Below, piece by piece: positions 46,380 through 59,279 of a stretch of 64,000 nucleotides of DNA (within the stretch, counting starts at the first letter, position 1; each line of letters starts with the position of its first letter). This stretch comes from Ilex aquifolium. Taxonomy: Eukaryota; Streptophyta; Magnoliopsida; Aquifoliales; Aquifoliaceae. Made by a program: the position numbers and the translations under genes. The stretch spans positions 18,614,064 to 18,678,063 of the forward strand of contig OX637397.1 in NCBI GenBank assembly GCA_951799425.1. Direction: 5' to 3'. The notes beneath the pieces are model-generated. The model worked only from the letters and a program-made list of their open reading frames with translations. It was not told the origin of the DNA and searched no databases.

Positions 46380-47474
46380 ATGTCGGGTGGAGAGACGAAG
46401 AAACGGAAGAAGGTGGCTACGGGGGGCAGTGCTGGCAATGCGAAACTGTTTGTGGATAATGATGCGAAGAAAAGGTATGATACATTTATTCTTAAACGTC
46501 CTCTTATACTTGAGCGTGGTGTTTACCTTGATGAGCTAGTAGGAAGTGTGGATTGCCCTGAAATACTTTGGGCTCGAAAATGGGATCCTTTGTTTGAAGT
46601 GAATGTGGAAAATAAAGCATATGTTGATCTTGTTAGGTTTTTTTATGCAAATATTCATGACTACAAAGAGAATGAGCTGACATTTAAGACAATGGTTAGG
46701 AAGAAAGCCATAACTGTTTCGCCTGATCTTATCTCAAATATAATAAAAATTGATAGACCAGTCATTCCTGAGAATTCCATTATCTTTCCATACTCAAGTA
46801 AGGAGCAGGTTCCCGAAATGTCGACGGTTATCCGACATATTTGTATTGGGAGTGTCAATTGGGTGAATGAGAAAAGCAAAATTGCTCACATTGACCTTAC
46901 TCCAACGTTTAGGATAATAAACCGAATTGTTGCTTGTAATATTCATCCAAGGGGGCATACTGCTGAGATTGGATACGATACGGCCCAACTATTATATGCT
47001 ATTGGTGAACATGGGGTTATTATTGATCTACCCCTTTACATATTCAACCATGTTCGCGAATCATCTACCATCGAGGATTGCAGGCCATGTCTTCCATTTT
47101 CAATATTAATTACCAAGATTTTGAAGCATAATGGGGTTGAATTTCAGCATACTGACAGTTTTATGTACCCCATTAATGCAATGGGTATGGGTACACTTAA
47201 TAAAAGTGTGGGAGCGATTTTGGGTAAAGGGAAAAGGGCGAAGGGTGTGAAGTAGCCAGCTGCGGTGTCTGAGGTTGTGGGTAGTGAAGTTGGGCCTAGT
47301 CAAGGTGGTTCTGATGTTGGTACTACTGAGGTTCAACAAACACTTCAGCAAATGGTTGAAAAGTTGAAGGCCCGATTTGAAAAGTTCGAGGATGAAACGA
47401 AGGGGTCGTTAAACCGTCTGGAGTCAAAATTAGATTGTTTTTATAAGAACTTTAAAGAGTACATCAACAAATGA
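46380..47474 (+). pseudogene. Putative plant transposon protein (PF20167-like), one in-frame TAG
   Basis: Starts MSGGETKKRKK (the in-frame extension to 46335 has no ATG). A basic N-terminus, a likely nuclear signal, is followed by KRYDTFILKRPLILERGVYL, a WDPLFEVNVENKAYVDLVRF block, FYANIHDYKENELTFKTMVR and later DSFMYPINAMGMG. This matches the general plan of plant transposon/retroelement proteins with the 'putative plant transposon protein' domain (function unknown). A TAG at 47253 (likely CAG to TAG) interrupts it. The frame then continues to 47474 with a coiled coil (QQTLQQMVEKLKARFEKFED). It is the first gene to the right of the GATCGATC complex. The family call is from memory of the pattern. 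Confidence 0.65.
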
Positions 47475-48095
47475 CACGTTGGTTTTGGGGGTTTTTGGTG
47501 AATCTTTGGTTGTATAGTAATATTTGGCATTTTGGAAAAGGTTGTTGTAGATGTTGGGTGGATGGTTGTTAAATATATTGGGTTGTTGTTAGAAATGCTG
47601 ACATGTTGTAGCTGATTTTTTGGCCTCTTTTGCTGTTCAAGGATTAAAGCCAACTTTTGTGATGATCTATATTATGGCAGACTGTCTGGGCAACTTTTAT
47701 GTCTGGGAAGTTGGTCTTTATGCTTGGCTGCTGGACTGGTTTGTTGTATTGCTTTGTTTCAGTAGCTGTATGGTATTCTTATAGACTGCTGGTCTGCTGT
47801 GACATAGGCTATGAGCAAAGGTGCAGGAGCTTAGTTTGGGTACATAGCAAACTAGCTGGGATTGCATGGGTACTGTACTGGTTTGTTTCTGATATGGGGA
47901 TTCTGCATGAGGAGTTGTGTGGGAGTTCAGGAGCTGGAGTGAAGATCAGAAGACACAATTTTGTAGCTTACAATGGTTTTAATAATCTTGAAGGATTAAA
48001 GCCATTTTTGAATTTTGTAGGAACTATTTGTTCTTTGCTTCTTGTAATTACTTATTCGATCAATAAAATTTCCACTTTTTTGCAAAAAAAAAGAA
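47475..48095 (+). mobile_element. Retroposon 3' end with poly(A), LINE-like
   Basis: Non-coding, G/T-rich, ending in a possible signal (caataaaa) near 48060 and an A-run at 48085-48093. The phrase ggattaaagcca recurs at 47641 and 47995 and again at 61794 and 62679, so the same 3' family seems to be present several times. No TSD was identified. Confidence 0.4.
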
Positions 48096-48369
48096 GTTGA
48101 ACCTTCCATGCAACATTAAGAAAGCTGCATTGTGGCGTCAGCTGCCGTAGAGCAATAGGGTGATTATCCCAGAATATTTCAGTGGCCATATGTGTACACG
48201 TTAAACAGTGCAAAAAGTATTCAGTGCAGTATGATAATGAAATCGTGGAATAGTGTGTAGCAAATAACTGAAGGCAATGAGACAATCACATGTAGTCGTG
48301 CTCACCTAAAAAATGTTTAAAGAAGTATTAATCTACTGCCCGTGCACAATTGAATCAAAAGCAGGGATC

Positions 48370-48954
48370 TTTTTTTTTTTTAATCAAAAGGGAATTATAT
48401 TTATTCATAATGCAAAATATTTACAAGAAACAAAGGAAAAGGTACAGACACCCATCCATAAGCAGTATAAGCCAAAACTAACAATGCAAAGCCAAAAATA
48501 CACAACAACAAAGTCTAAAGTTTCAGCAAAACTCTCCATCACAGTCCAAATCCATAAGCACATATCAACAATAAAGAGCTTTTTATCTTTTTCCCTTGTT
48601 TCAAACAAATCAACACTTAATCATCCAAGACAAAAATCTCCCCATCAGCAGCTCTTATTACCCCTTATCATCGAAGACCACCCTCTTTCTTTTTTGCAAC
48701 ACAGGGAGACTCTGTTGATCAGATGACAGATCCAATGTAACATCACAAGGCAATGTCAAACCCATTGGAAAATCAACCGAATTCCTACTCTTTACTGCAT
48801 GCCCATGAAGACTATCAGCCACAGCATATGCCTCACGGAAAATATGCACCAATATATAAGCCAGAACCCTCAAGAAGCCACTGATCTGTCTCAAATAGCT
48901 CAAACATGTCCAAGGACAGTCACAAATACCCAGAACAACATTCACCAAAATCAA
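48370..48954 (-). mobile_element. LINE fragment: end of RNase H domain and A-tail (minus strand)
   Basis: Minus-strand frame reading LAYILVHIFREAYAVADSLH, then a later LPCDVTLDLSSDQQSLPVL. This is the RNase H C-terminus of plant LINE or LINE-derived proteins. A T-run on + at 48370-48381 is the A-tail. 5' truncated. Confidence 0.55.
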
Positions 48955-49158
48955 TGGATCACATTAAATTTCAAACCTGCAACCAGTCTAACCATATGCC
49001 AAAACAAGTTTCAATCCATTGCACAATGCACATATATCCGCCAAAATGCAGTATATCAATTGTTGTTAAAAAAAATTAAAAAATGGAAATCAAAACCTTG
49101 TTGGTATGTACAGAATTTCCCAAAGTAAGTAAAAGGTGATAATGTATGAAACCTTATA

Positions 49159-51528
49159 TCAGAGGACATTGTAATTGTAAGTTGAATTCCAATGGTCGTC
49201 TTCTTGAGTTGATGCCATGGGATGTTGGGAGCCACCAGGTTGTGAGAAGGGCATGTCATCATGTGGGTCGTTCGCATTGCACGTAAGCTGCGGACACTTA
49301 CGAATAGTATGTCCAGTGCCACGACATTTACTACATCGTCGCGGTGCTATTGGTAGGTTCTTCCTTACACGCCCCGGATTTCCTTTAGTTGTCACTGTCT
49401 TGGGATCGACGACACCAAATTTTATGTTCGACACAGTCTCATTATAATCTTGATGTGATGATGACAACTGTTTTGCCTCCCGTGTATCATGACGTTGTTT
49501 CATGTGGTTGGTTACTGCAGTTATTGTTGTTCGAAGCTCTTGTGTGTCCTCATGCAAATGGGATGCGTAGTAACACATCCGGCTACACATTGACATTAAT
49601 TCAGCATATCGGCAAAAAATTGAAATGGTTCTTGATGTTTGAGGCACAGAGGTCGGTGGGCAAGCTGATTTTGCAGTAATTGTCCATCGCTTTACAATAG
49701 TACTAGAAGGGAACTCTGTTATGTGTTCAATTTTCAAAACTGTAATGATGTGTGAGCAAGGAATTCCAACAGATTGTAATTTCAGGCAATTGCATTGGAT
49801 GGTGTGATTCTAATAATCATATATCACATTCCAACTGGATGTTGGTTTTGTGTACTTCGACAGATAATAACTGGAATGATTACTGTGCTGAATTTTTTGG
49901 ACCACGAAGAAGAGTCCTTCGGCCTTTATATGATCCCGCACTTTAAAAAAAATTGACCTGGTATACAGTGATGCAGCGTGCTGCTCTAAGCAGCGTAGTG
50001 AAGTGGTCAACACTAGTGTACTGTTTTCAGAAAAATGGGTGTCATAGGCTTCGGTCTCTCGGATTCTTGAGACACCCCTATCATACTGTCTAACAAACTC
50101 ATACAAACATAGCCTTGTTTTCAAGAAACGATTCAAGTAACCATTCAAGCTTTCTGAGCGTTGCGTGCTTTTGATGCCGCCAAAGAAATGACCCCGCAAG
50201 AATGTTTCAGCCCATTTACAACGCTTTGTGTACACTTCTGATATCCAATTGTTATCCTCTAGGCCAAATGAATGTACCATTGATTCCCACATAACGTCAA
50301 ATTCCTCAGGTGTACATCGGCAGCACATACAGTTCTTGAACTCGTGAAGGAAATTTTCAGCATGAATATTTTGAAGCGCATTTCTCTCCAAATGCCAACT
50401 GCATAGTCTGTGTTTTGCATCTGGAAAAATTCTTTCGATTGCGGCGGCCATGGCCTTGTCCCCATCGGTGACAACTGATATAGGCTTTTGATTATCCATT
50501 GCATCCAGAAATGTCTCCAACACCCACACATATGTGTCCACGGTCTCATATGAAAGCAATGCACAGCCAAAAATGCAAGTAGCATTGTGGTTGTTTACAC
50601 CTGCAAGTATGACAAATGGTTTTTTGTACGCATTGGTGCGGTATGTTGTATCGAATACCAAAACATCACCGAAACATGAATAGTCAACACGGGAAGTTGA
50701 ATCCGCCCAAAAGAGGCAATTCAATGAATTATCATCTTCAATGATGTACCTGAAGTAAAATAATGGGTCTAACTCCTCTTTCGCGGTCAAGTATGCTAGT
50801 GCACCTTCAGCATCCCCATCGATCATTTCGGCTCTTCTTTGGCTTGCAACAACGTTGTACAAATCCTTTCGCGTAAAGCCAACATTTTGGTAGCCGCCAG
50901 CTTGATGCAACATAAAATCTCGTATTTGGCTAGTGCGTATTCCAACACTACGAAGTGCTGTTGCTTGCTCTATGTCTGGGCTTTTCACACGGCGGTGGGA
51001 CCGAATGAACGGCACTCCACTCGGTGGAACCAACGGATGATTATGATCATTCACGAACTCCTTTACTACCCAAGTTTCCGACTTTCTGTCATACTTAACT
51101 CGGAATACCGCCAAACAACCAACTCGAGTTATTTTCCTCGGTTCCCGTGCCCTGTCATCTCGGTCCAAGTATTTTGCAGCTCGAAACCCTTGTCGCGAAC
51201 ATACCCACTTCCTTGACACCGGGACGTGGTTTTTGTCATATTTTAAGTCATCTTTCCTGACGCTGAAACCTACAAACTTAGCGTATGTTTTATAAAAATT
51301 TCCTGCTTCATCTTCCGAGTTAAACTTCATCTGACTGACTTCCTCAGCCGATAAGTCTTGTAAAGATTTTTCCATTTCAAAGGGTTGTGACGTAGCCGAA
51401 GTTGATTTACCGTGACGATGCCCATATTCACCATTACATGTGTCAAACTCATATATTTCACTATCATCAGGTGTTTCATTCAAGTCTATAACGACATGTT
51501 TTCCCTTCTCTAAGCTAGTACGAGACAT
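49159..51528 (-). CDS. FAR1-like MULE transposase, one in-frame stop
   Basis: ATG at 51528 (MSRTSLEKGK). Residues 67-166 form a FAR1-type DNA-binding zinc domain (Cys110, Cys138, His162, His164). About residues 285-470 form the MULE transposase core, with candidate acidic residues D293 (VFDTTY), D355 (VVTDGD) and E459 (QRSESLNG) and the CSWH motif (376-379). A TAG at 49810-49812 interrupts the frame at residue 573, likely CAG to TAG. Just after it come the SWIM finger (CNCLKLQSVGIPCSH), a long tail and a CCHC knuckle (CSKCRGTGHTIRKC), ending at 49159. With read-through it would be about 789 codons. The family moves Mutator-like elements. A domesticated FAR1/FHY3 regulator is less likely given the stop and the neighbours. 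Confidence 0.88.
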
Positions 51529-52723
51529 TTTATGCTTGAAACCTAAAATGGCAATTTTTGTATTTATTATTATTAGTATAAGTATTCATTGCCAAAAATT
51601 GAAAATTATTGGAAAAGTAAATGAAAAAAAATGCAGTCTTGACATATATTTATGAAAATAATTGAATCATAGTAAGGAACACATAATCAAACATTATTCT
51701 AATGTATTCAAAATAAAATACATTCAAAATAATTGGTATCATGTATGACATACCTGTTGGATTTTCTCTCCTCCTCTCATGCAGATGTAGATATTTAAGG
51801 AAGGTTGTTTTGATGGAGTTGGTTCACGGCTATTACAAAACCTTTTGCCTACCCAAATGGTAATTACTGGTAGGTGAGGCTCAGTAAATGGGAGTCTTGT
51901 GTGTGGTTGGAAGCTGTTAATGTTATATAATAAATTACAATTAAGATTGCATGACTTTTCATACAAATTGTAACCCTTTTACCACAATTGAGTTCAAATA
52001 CACTCATAACATTTGTAAATCCTATGGGTGTAACTAAATACAATATATATTTATTTTTTTGGCATTTAAAAAAAAAAAATTCTGGATAATATTTTTATAT
52101 TTATTATTACGATATTATTCTATTAATGTTATTAAATGGATAGACGAGTATTAAAAGGGTTGACAGGAATCACCTGAAAATTAACTAATTAATAAACGTG
52201 TATGACGGGTTAACCCGTTTATCACACGAATGAGAAATGCTATCATATGAAAAGGTATTTAATTCTTTATGATTGTTGTCGTTTACTCGTGTCGTACATG
52301 TGTTGCACATCATTGTAATTCCGTTACCAAATTAGTTTTAATATATATACCCATTGGATTGGATTGTGAAAATTAACAATTTTTTTTTTTTTTTTTTATG
52401 GTTCCAATTTTGTTTATTATTTTAATCAATTACTATGATTAATTTAATTCCAATTATAAATTTTTTTGGATGCATTATATTACATGTTATGTTAGTTGGA
52501 ATATAGTAATAATTTATTTTTATTTTTAAATTCGAAAAAAAAAAATTTATCCCATTGCTCGATTTTTAACCCCATGTATGAAATTTTAACAAACAAAATA
52601 TGATAAAATAATGTCATATCCAAAATTCAAATTGAAAAAAATAAATAAACCGGCCATTTGCCCGCCCAAATCCCCCAATCGTTAACCTCCCATTATTTGC
52701 CCTTTTTTTCTCTCTTAGTCTAA

Positions 52724-52726
<3 letters not shown>
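51529..52726. other. Intergenic region of the transposase side
   Basis: Very AT-rich with no gene. It contains A- and T-runs at 52069, 52381 and 52537. It may hold the divergent promoter of the transposase. Confidence 0.4.

Positions 52727-52774
<48 letters not shown>
52727..52774. repeat. (CT)n microsatellite
   Basis: About 23 CT units followed by C/T-rich leader-like sequence to 52830. Confidence 0.9.
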
Positions 52775-52776
<2 letters not shown>

Positions 52777-52973
52777 GTCCTTTCAAAACCCCTTCTCTCT
52801 TTCCTTCTATCTCTCTTCTCTTTTCCCTCTCTCTCTGCGCAGTAGTTCGACGGTATCTTGCCCATTCCAGCAATGACGATCTCCCATCACCACAGCCCAA
52901 AAGACAACTAGCACATGCGACCTTCTCTCTCACCGTCAAGCACTGTCAGATCCCCCGCCAAAGCCCTCCCAGG
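52775..52973 (+). other. Leader-like exon candidate
   Basis: C/T-rich, ending gccctcccag before a donor gtaattc at 52974. An ATG at 52915 would encode MRPSLSPSSTVRSPAKALP. It could be the first exon of the ULP1-like gene, but the intron phase does not match the next exon I find (55546). Kept as a candidate only. Confidence 0.3.
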
Positions 52974-55545
52974 TAATTCTCCCTCTTCTATGCTTCTCTC
53001 TCACACACGCACGCAACCCCCCTCCTATAACACAAAGCTTCCCCTTTCTGCGAAACCCCTCCATCTTCCCTGTTTGCGTAACCCACTCCGAAACAGTACC
53101 CACAAATCACAACACACAAATTAGTCTTTTTGTTGTAGAAAGCGATAAAATGGGTTATTACTTGTGAGGGAAGATGACTTTATTAAAGAGAGTAATTTAT
53201 TAACATGATATATGGTGTGAAACCATTTCTCTCTTTAAACATTTGTATTGCTTAAGTTTTAATTAAATGTTAATTATTGTTTACTCGTGTTGTATAGGAA
53301 AAGTTTAATGGGTAAATCAAAAATGCATTATTGATGTTGTACCCTTTGTTTAAGATTTTCAGGTTTGAATTGAATTTGAATTAAGTTTGTTAGACATGGT
53401 TAGTTTTAAAATTTTATGTGTTATTGTTTTTATTGGTTAAAGAGGTTTACGGGTTTTGGGTATGGTGTTAAGTGCATATCTGGTGGTGTTAATTTGGCTT
53501 GAGCATGCATTGTGGGCTTTGTCTCTGTGTATGTTTGTTGATGTGTGTATGTTAGTTGCTGAGATGAAATACTATATTGTGTATCACTTTGTAGGGATAA
53601 TGTTGTAGTCATTTGTTTTGCGAAATAGCACAATCATTCTTTAATTGTGCTATTGATAAATTGGTATTCATTTTTGCGTGTAGAGGATTGAGTTTTATGT
53701 GAAATGCAATGGCATTAAAAGAATTTATGGAATGTGTTAGTGAGTCTGGTAGTCTTTATGATTGTAAGTGAATGAATTAGCATTTTGTTGGGAAATATAT
53801 ACATTTAACAACTTGAAATCATATGAATTAAGCCATGTCAAGTCGTTGTACTGTGAATTTGTGCTGATGTTGTGATTTTTGTGGGGTGGATGAAGTATCA
53901 CAAATGCGAGGTTTCAATGATTTGAGATTTTTTATGCAGTTAGTAATGCCCAATTCGGGGTCACAGGAGTGGCCTTGGACTGCATTTATAAATGTGGAAG
54001 TTTATGGGTAAGAATTATGATTGTTGAAGGTGTGTAGAGTAAAATTGCATGGCCACGAAGCTTGAGCTATTTTATCAAGCTCTCTGTGTGCTTATATGTC
54101 CTAATTCATTGATAGATATATTGTGGTTTTTATCATTTTATTGGTTTGATGTAGAGATTCATACACTTAAAATGAATTGATCGGTAATTTTTATGGCCTT
54201 TTATTGTGTGACTGAACTGCGTTGGGTGTTTGAGAGTTTATTATTGTAATTTGAGATAAGAATTTAGTTAAGTTGATGATATATTAATGAGACCGTTGGT
54301 ATGACAAATTAGGGGTTTGGAATAATAGGTCATCATTATACAACTACATTTCAGACCCGATAAGAAACTATGTAGCTTGCTCTTTGTTCAAAACAACGAG
54401 CTTGATTTGTGGCCGAATAAAGTATCTCTGAAGCCATAAAGTATCTCTGAAGGAATCATGAATCTATGAATAAATTATGGGACATGACTCCACTCATGTG
54501 GCTTATTTAAAGTAGTATTGATGATTATTTTAAAATCTTATTATAGGTTGTAGGTGGTGTGGCCAATTTGAGTTGAGAAAGTAATGAGAGCCGATTACTT
54601 TAGATTTTGTACAATTTTATGACTCTTATAGTAATAAATCAATTACTATCACTACCTGTCAAAACAAATAAATAAAAATGAATCCGTTAATGTACCACCT
54701 GGGTTTCAATTCAAGGTCGCTCAAGTTGCTATGTGTGTAGAATTTGAATATGGTCAGTTTTTGTTATGAGTTTTCATTATTTAATTTGTTCATTAAATTT
54801 TTCTATATAATTAGCAGATTTGTATACAAGTAGATATTTTTTTAAGTCCTGTTATTTAAGTAAACTTTATCAGTTATTTTTATATATTGATTATGGGTTA
54901 AGATTGATTAAAAATGGCATAACTAAGAAATACCAAAAATGAAGTTAACGGTGGCCTAATAGCTTTCCAGCCCGTCATTAGACCGATAGGTTGCGGATTC
55001 GAGCTCCATCATATTCTCTCTTATAAACTGTGTACTAGTAACAAAAAAATATTTTAAAAATTCAAATAATTTGATTCTTAAACTATTTGTACGCTATTGA
55101 AAATATTTGTAGTGCATTATTACCGCTTGATTTTGTGTTGCACAAAGTTTTTAGTTACGGAATTTGTCCATTTTTTTTTTAAAAAAAGTGGTTGTCGTAA
55201 TTTGATATAGTTGACTCGATTCTTTGGGGTGCTGTATTTTTATGTTGCACCATCCATGGCTCCAGGAAATGTAATATTACTAGTCTTCTTATATTAGGTC
55301 TCATTTACCACTTTCCGCGATGTCCTGTGATATTTTGGTTGCTGTGTACATTCCATTTATAATCACATCTAATCCAATAAATGGTGTTTTGTAGGTACCG
55401 TTGATTCGTATTATACGCCAGATTGTTGATAAACATCTGTAGTTAACTCTGCATCAAACACAATGTATATACATTTGATTGGAGTTACATTATTTTATAT
55501 GTTATTTTCCAAATTTTTTATTATATGACAACAAAATTGCACCAG
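52974..55545. other. Long T-rich non-coding stretch
   Basis: Composition like plant intron. No gene recognised. If 52775-52973 is exon 1 of the ULP1-like gene, this is its first intron. A SINE-like block lies at 54950-55045. Confidence 0.4.
54950..55045 (+). repeat. SINE-like block with RNA polymerase III boxes
   Basis: tggcctaatagc resembles an A box and ggattcgagctcc a B box, about 45 bases apart, as in tRNA-derived SINEs. It ends near aacaaaaaaat. The tRNA-like part does not fold as a full tRNA. No flanking duplication is seen. Confidence 0.3.
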
Positions 55546-58500
55546 GGGAAAGAGAAAACAAGTGGTTGCTACTGACACGGCCAGGAAGAGACAAAGATGA
55601 AGACGGGCAAATAATATAGGCCAAACATTTGCAAAAGTATGTTATACATTCTTACATTTAGTTATGTAGACCATTATGCATATGCATCATTAGTTTATTC
55701 AACTTGACATGTACCGTTCCGTAGTAATTGTTCCATTACTTAATGTGTACAGCATTATGTGGGTACCAGATGTTCACCTAAAAGAATAAAAAAATTTGCA
55801 TCAAATCTAAATGCCGTACAAAAACAAGCAATCATCGAAATTGGCTTGGGAGGATTGCTCAACATAGGATGCACATATATCAGGCATGATTTGTGTGCAT
55901 GGTTGGCTGGATGATTTGATCCCCAGCGGTGTGCTTTCAACTTGTATGGGAAATGGGCGAAGTTCAGCCCCCAAGATGTCACCTACATACTAGGTTTGCA
56001 ATTTTCAGGGACAAATGTGGTCACAACGGATACAAAGGACAGTATTAAGGATCTTTGTACGTCTATATTTAACGGACAAGCGGAGGTATCTTCGAAACAT
56101 TTGTCAGAGCGCCTTAGTTCAATCACAGATGCCTCTGATGATTTTATAAGGCTATCTGTTTTATATATTATTGCGTTTATGCTTCGTCCAACAATGCGAG
56201 TGACGCTAAGTGTTGTTTCATTACACTCTGTTGTTGATGTGCCTTCATTAAGACATACTAATTGGTGCAAGTTCGTATTTGATGGAGTCCTCGAAGGCAT
56301 TACAAAATTTCAAGCATCCGGTCGGGGATCATTGGGTGGCTGTCTTGTAGTTCTGATGGTAATGTACTTATACCGGCCGGTGTTTGTTAATATGTATGTT
56401 GTATACCAATGGTAAATAGTGTGTTATGGTATTCAATTTCTTTTGTATGTAGGTTTTCTATTTTGAACGAGTTACACCGAGAGGTCAAACCATCATTCCT
56501 TTGGTTTTTCGTGAGGTCCCCCGAATTGGAGAGTGGGGTGACAGCGATGTCAGTAAAAGAATGAATGATATCTTGTCGGTTGGCGGGTTCAATCTGGACG
56601 AGGTATACATTTTATAAATTATATTTTTTTTCATATGCACTGATGTATGGTATTGTCTTACATAGTATTTGATGCCCATATTTCATTCGTTTTATGTATG
56701 TAGTTAGATGTTTTTGTGGAGGAGGAGATCATTGATGATGCACTTGGTACTGCATCCCAGCAAGCAGTGTCGGACGTATGTAAATGTTCCATTACTTAAT
56801 GTATATTTTTCCCAAACCAAGGCTTAAATTTTGCTGCAAAAATTTTGATTGTACTGTGAATTATTACGTATATTGTTATTAGGATTTGCGGATAAGAATT
56901 GGAAGACTTGAGGTTCTTGCAAATCGCATGGAAAAAAAGTTTGATACGTTTGCATCACACTGCACAACTTCTTTGTCTGTGATGGACAAACGATTGGGTG
57001 AGATAGGACAGCTTATGTCCCAATTTCTTGATAAATCTGGGACTGCGAATGATGTCCCACATGAAATGGGAGGAAAGAACGAAGAATATGAAATTGATCT
57101 GACGAAGGTGTGTATATTATCTGTTGTACTGGTGAAACCTTAAATGTGTTGTTCAATGTATTACCACATCTATTAATGCTGAATTGTTGACGTGAACTGA
57201 CAAATCTGAACTGTATATTGTAGGTTGATTTGGATGATCCAGAAGCTGTAGAGGGAGACAAACCAGATGAAGTATGATATATATATTTTTTGTATTAAAA
57301 ATTCAACATTTGTTTTCAGGTGAGTGTCATTTTCAATGAAATTATAAACTAAATTGCGTTGTAGATGGCAGATGTGGTGTTCCCAAGAATAACCCATATC
57401 GATGATGATGTGGAGCGCGCAATCTACCTTTACATATTTGACAAAAACTTGCCATCTGAGTATGTGTCGGTGTTCCCTACATTTGACGCTATATGTTACA
57501 CTTAATGTGTGTGCTAGTTGTAATGTTTTCCAATGCACCAGTGCATAAAATTAATGCATTTTTTTTTACGTATAGTGAGCATTTGGTATCAGTTGGTGAC
57601 CATGCTGCAGGCACGAGGGAGGTGTTACAGACCCTTGCCCCGAACAAATGGCTGAGTGGAATTGTTCGTGAAAGTTCTTTTTGTTGCTGTTATTGTTGTG
57701 ACGTTATGAGAATGAAACTAAAATATATTGTAAACAATGTTACTTAGGTAATTGATATGTGTGCCTGCATCGCTCCGCAACCGGGACAATGGTACTTACC
57801 TACAGTCTTCTCTGTAAGTACACGTTCTCATTTATGCACAATTTTTAGTTGAAGTATGCAATACAAAGTTCGGGTCATGTGACTATACTTATTAATGTGT
57901 ATGTTCGTGAATGTATGCAGCAACAAGCCATGGGAATGCAGCAACAAGCCATGTCAAGCCGTAGCACCCGCAGTCAGGGTGCACGGGTACCTAAACAAAA
58001 AAAGAAGTTTAGTTGCCTCCCACTCCCTGATTTTACAACAACTACGAAGGTAGTCTATATTGGTTTAATTCTTTTTCTAATTGTTTATAAGTTAGTCTAT
58101 ATTATGAATAATTGTCTGTTTGTATGTAGATTTATATCCCAATGAACAATGAAAAATCACATTGGTATCTACTTTTGCTGGATATAGAGGAGAAAAAAAC
58201 ATTCATACTCGATCCTCTACCAAATCCACAAAGAAACAATGTTCGACGCACAAATGCGAATAAAGTTGTAAGATACTTACAGTTTTCATTTAGCATAGGA
58301 TACTTGTCAACAAATTTTTGTATTTGGCCAATTACATTCCATAATTATTTTGTAGATTCTGGTGTTGGACGACATTCTTGCAACTAGGGCGCCCGATTTT
58401 AAACACAAATTGGGCACGTGGAAGGTTGTTAAACCTGCATGGATGCCCAAACAAGACAATGGTTTTGATTGCGGAATTTTCGTTGTGAAGATGATGCAAT

Positions 58501-58742
58501 CATCACATTTGGGGGAAGGTTTTACAATAAAGGTGAATAACAATAAACATTCCGTGCTTTTCATAGCCGAATATGTTTAACAATACTACAATAAAAAAAA
58601 AGTGTTATGTGTAATGGTTCACATTTGTTAAATGCAGGATAGGAGTGTAAACATTCGAACAGAGGTGGCTATTTACTTGGTCACCGCTGATGGGAACAAG
58701 TTCAGAGATAGAATCATACATATGGCACTACACACAACATGA
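55546..58742 (+). pseudogene. ULP1-like cysteine protease gene with plant-mobile-type N-terminal domain, 13 exons
   Basis: Thirteen exons fit GT-AG introns and keep phase: 55546-55636, 55753-56358, 56453-56602, 56704-56775, 56883-57107, 57224-57271, 57365-57459, 57576-57663, 57748-57813, 57921-58049, 58130-58267, 58356-58532, 58638-58742. The second exon has a transposon-type domain (RCSPKRIKKF, EIGLGGLLNIGCTYIRHDLC, FSPQDVTYILGLQFSG). The fifth exon is coiled coil. The ULP1 catalytic domain has His in SHWYLLLLDI, Asp in FILDPLP, and Gln and Cys in KQDNGFDCGIFVVKMM, so all catalytic residues are present. Family: SUMO-type proteases, carried by some plant MULEs. Stops at 55598 and 55912 break the N-terminal part; a shorter protein could still be made downstream. 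An N-terminal exon was not found. Confidence 0.75.
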
Positions 58743-59120
58743 CATGTGTATTGGTTCATTGGGGATTCGAGGAAGACATATGATGGTGGTGGAGAAACTG
58801 CTTACATTCTTTGTTTTGGTTCATCTGTACATTTACAGTTTTAGACAGATGTATATACGGTTATACACAAGTGAAATAGTGAATTTTGGCCTGGAACGGT
58901 GGATATGTATTTAGGCAGATGCATACAAACAAATCAAATATACTACATGTGGTGATGCAGTAGGCAAAATGTTTAAGAGTTTGACAACGTGCTCATATGA
59001 TTGTTTGTTTTGATGATAAATAATCAGCTATAGTTGGTTTGGTGACATGGTTGATGTCCCTGGGTATCAGTGGTCCTGATGTGTGTTTTTTGGCTTGGTT
59101 GTTTACAGGGCAAAACATAA
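58743..59120. other. Spacer after the ULP1-like gene
   Basis: Non-coding; 3' UTR and possible transposon end. No terminal inverted repeat was identified by eye. Confidence 0.4.
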
Positions 59121-59279
59121 GGAAGCAGTTTTAATGATGTGGCCGACCAATTATACCACCAGATTGAGTTTGGTAAAGTGTATATGATCTCCAATGGGAG
59201 CCTGAAACCTGCTAAGAAAGCTTGGAATCACTTGAGTACATCAACAGATATGGGGGATGCTTGGAGGTATGCAATATGA
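59121..59279 (+). pseudogene. RPA70-like OB-fold fragment
   Basis: Reads FNDVADQLYHQIEFGKVYMI then SNGSLKPAKKAWNHL, the signature of the DNA-binding OB domain of replication protein A large subunits (GKVYxISxGSLKPAxKxFNHL). The domain is cut after about 45 residues and runs into LINE-like sequence. The source could be a host RPA70 gene or the RPA-like gene carried by plant Helitrons. Flanking acceptor-like tttacag stands at 59103-59108. Confidence 0.65.

Noticed and set aside
48799..49128. Plus-strand ORF of 109 codons
   Set aside because: Antisense to the LINE RNase H fragment; no recognisable domain.
49056..49322. Minus-strand ORF at the 3' end of the MULE transposase
   Set aside because: Shadow frame of the transposase tail that contains the CCHC knuckle in another frame.
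52915..53124. ORF starting MRPSLSPSST as a gene
   Set aside because: It reads through a good splice donor at 52974 into a C-rich tail; kept only as a leader-exon candidate.
55983..56300. Minus-strand ORF of 105 codons
   Set aside because: Lies opposite the second exon of the ULP1-like gene, whose frame is supported by family motifs and splice phase.
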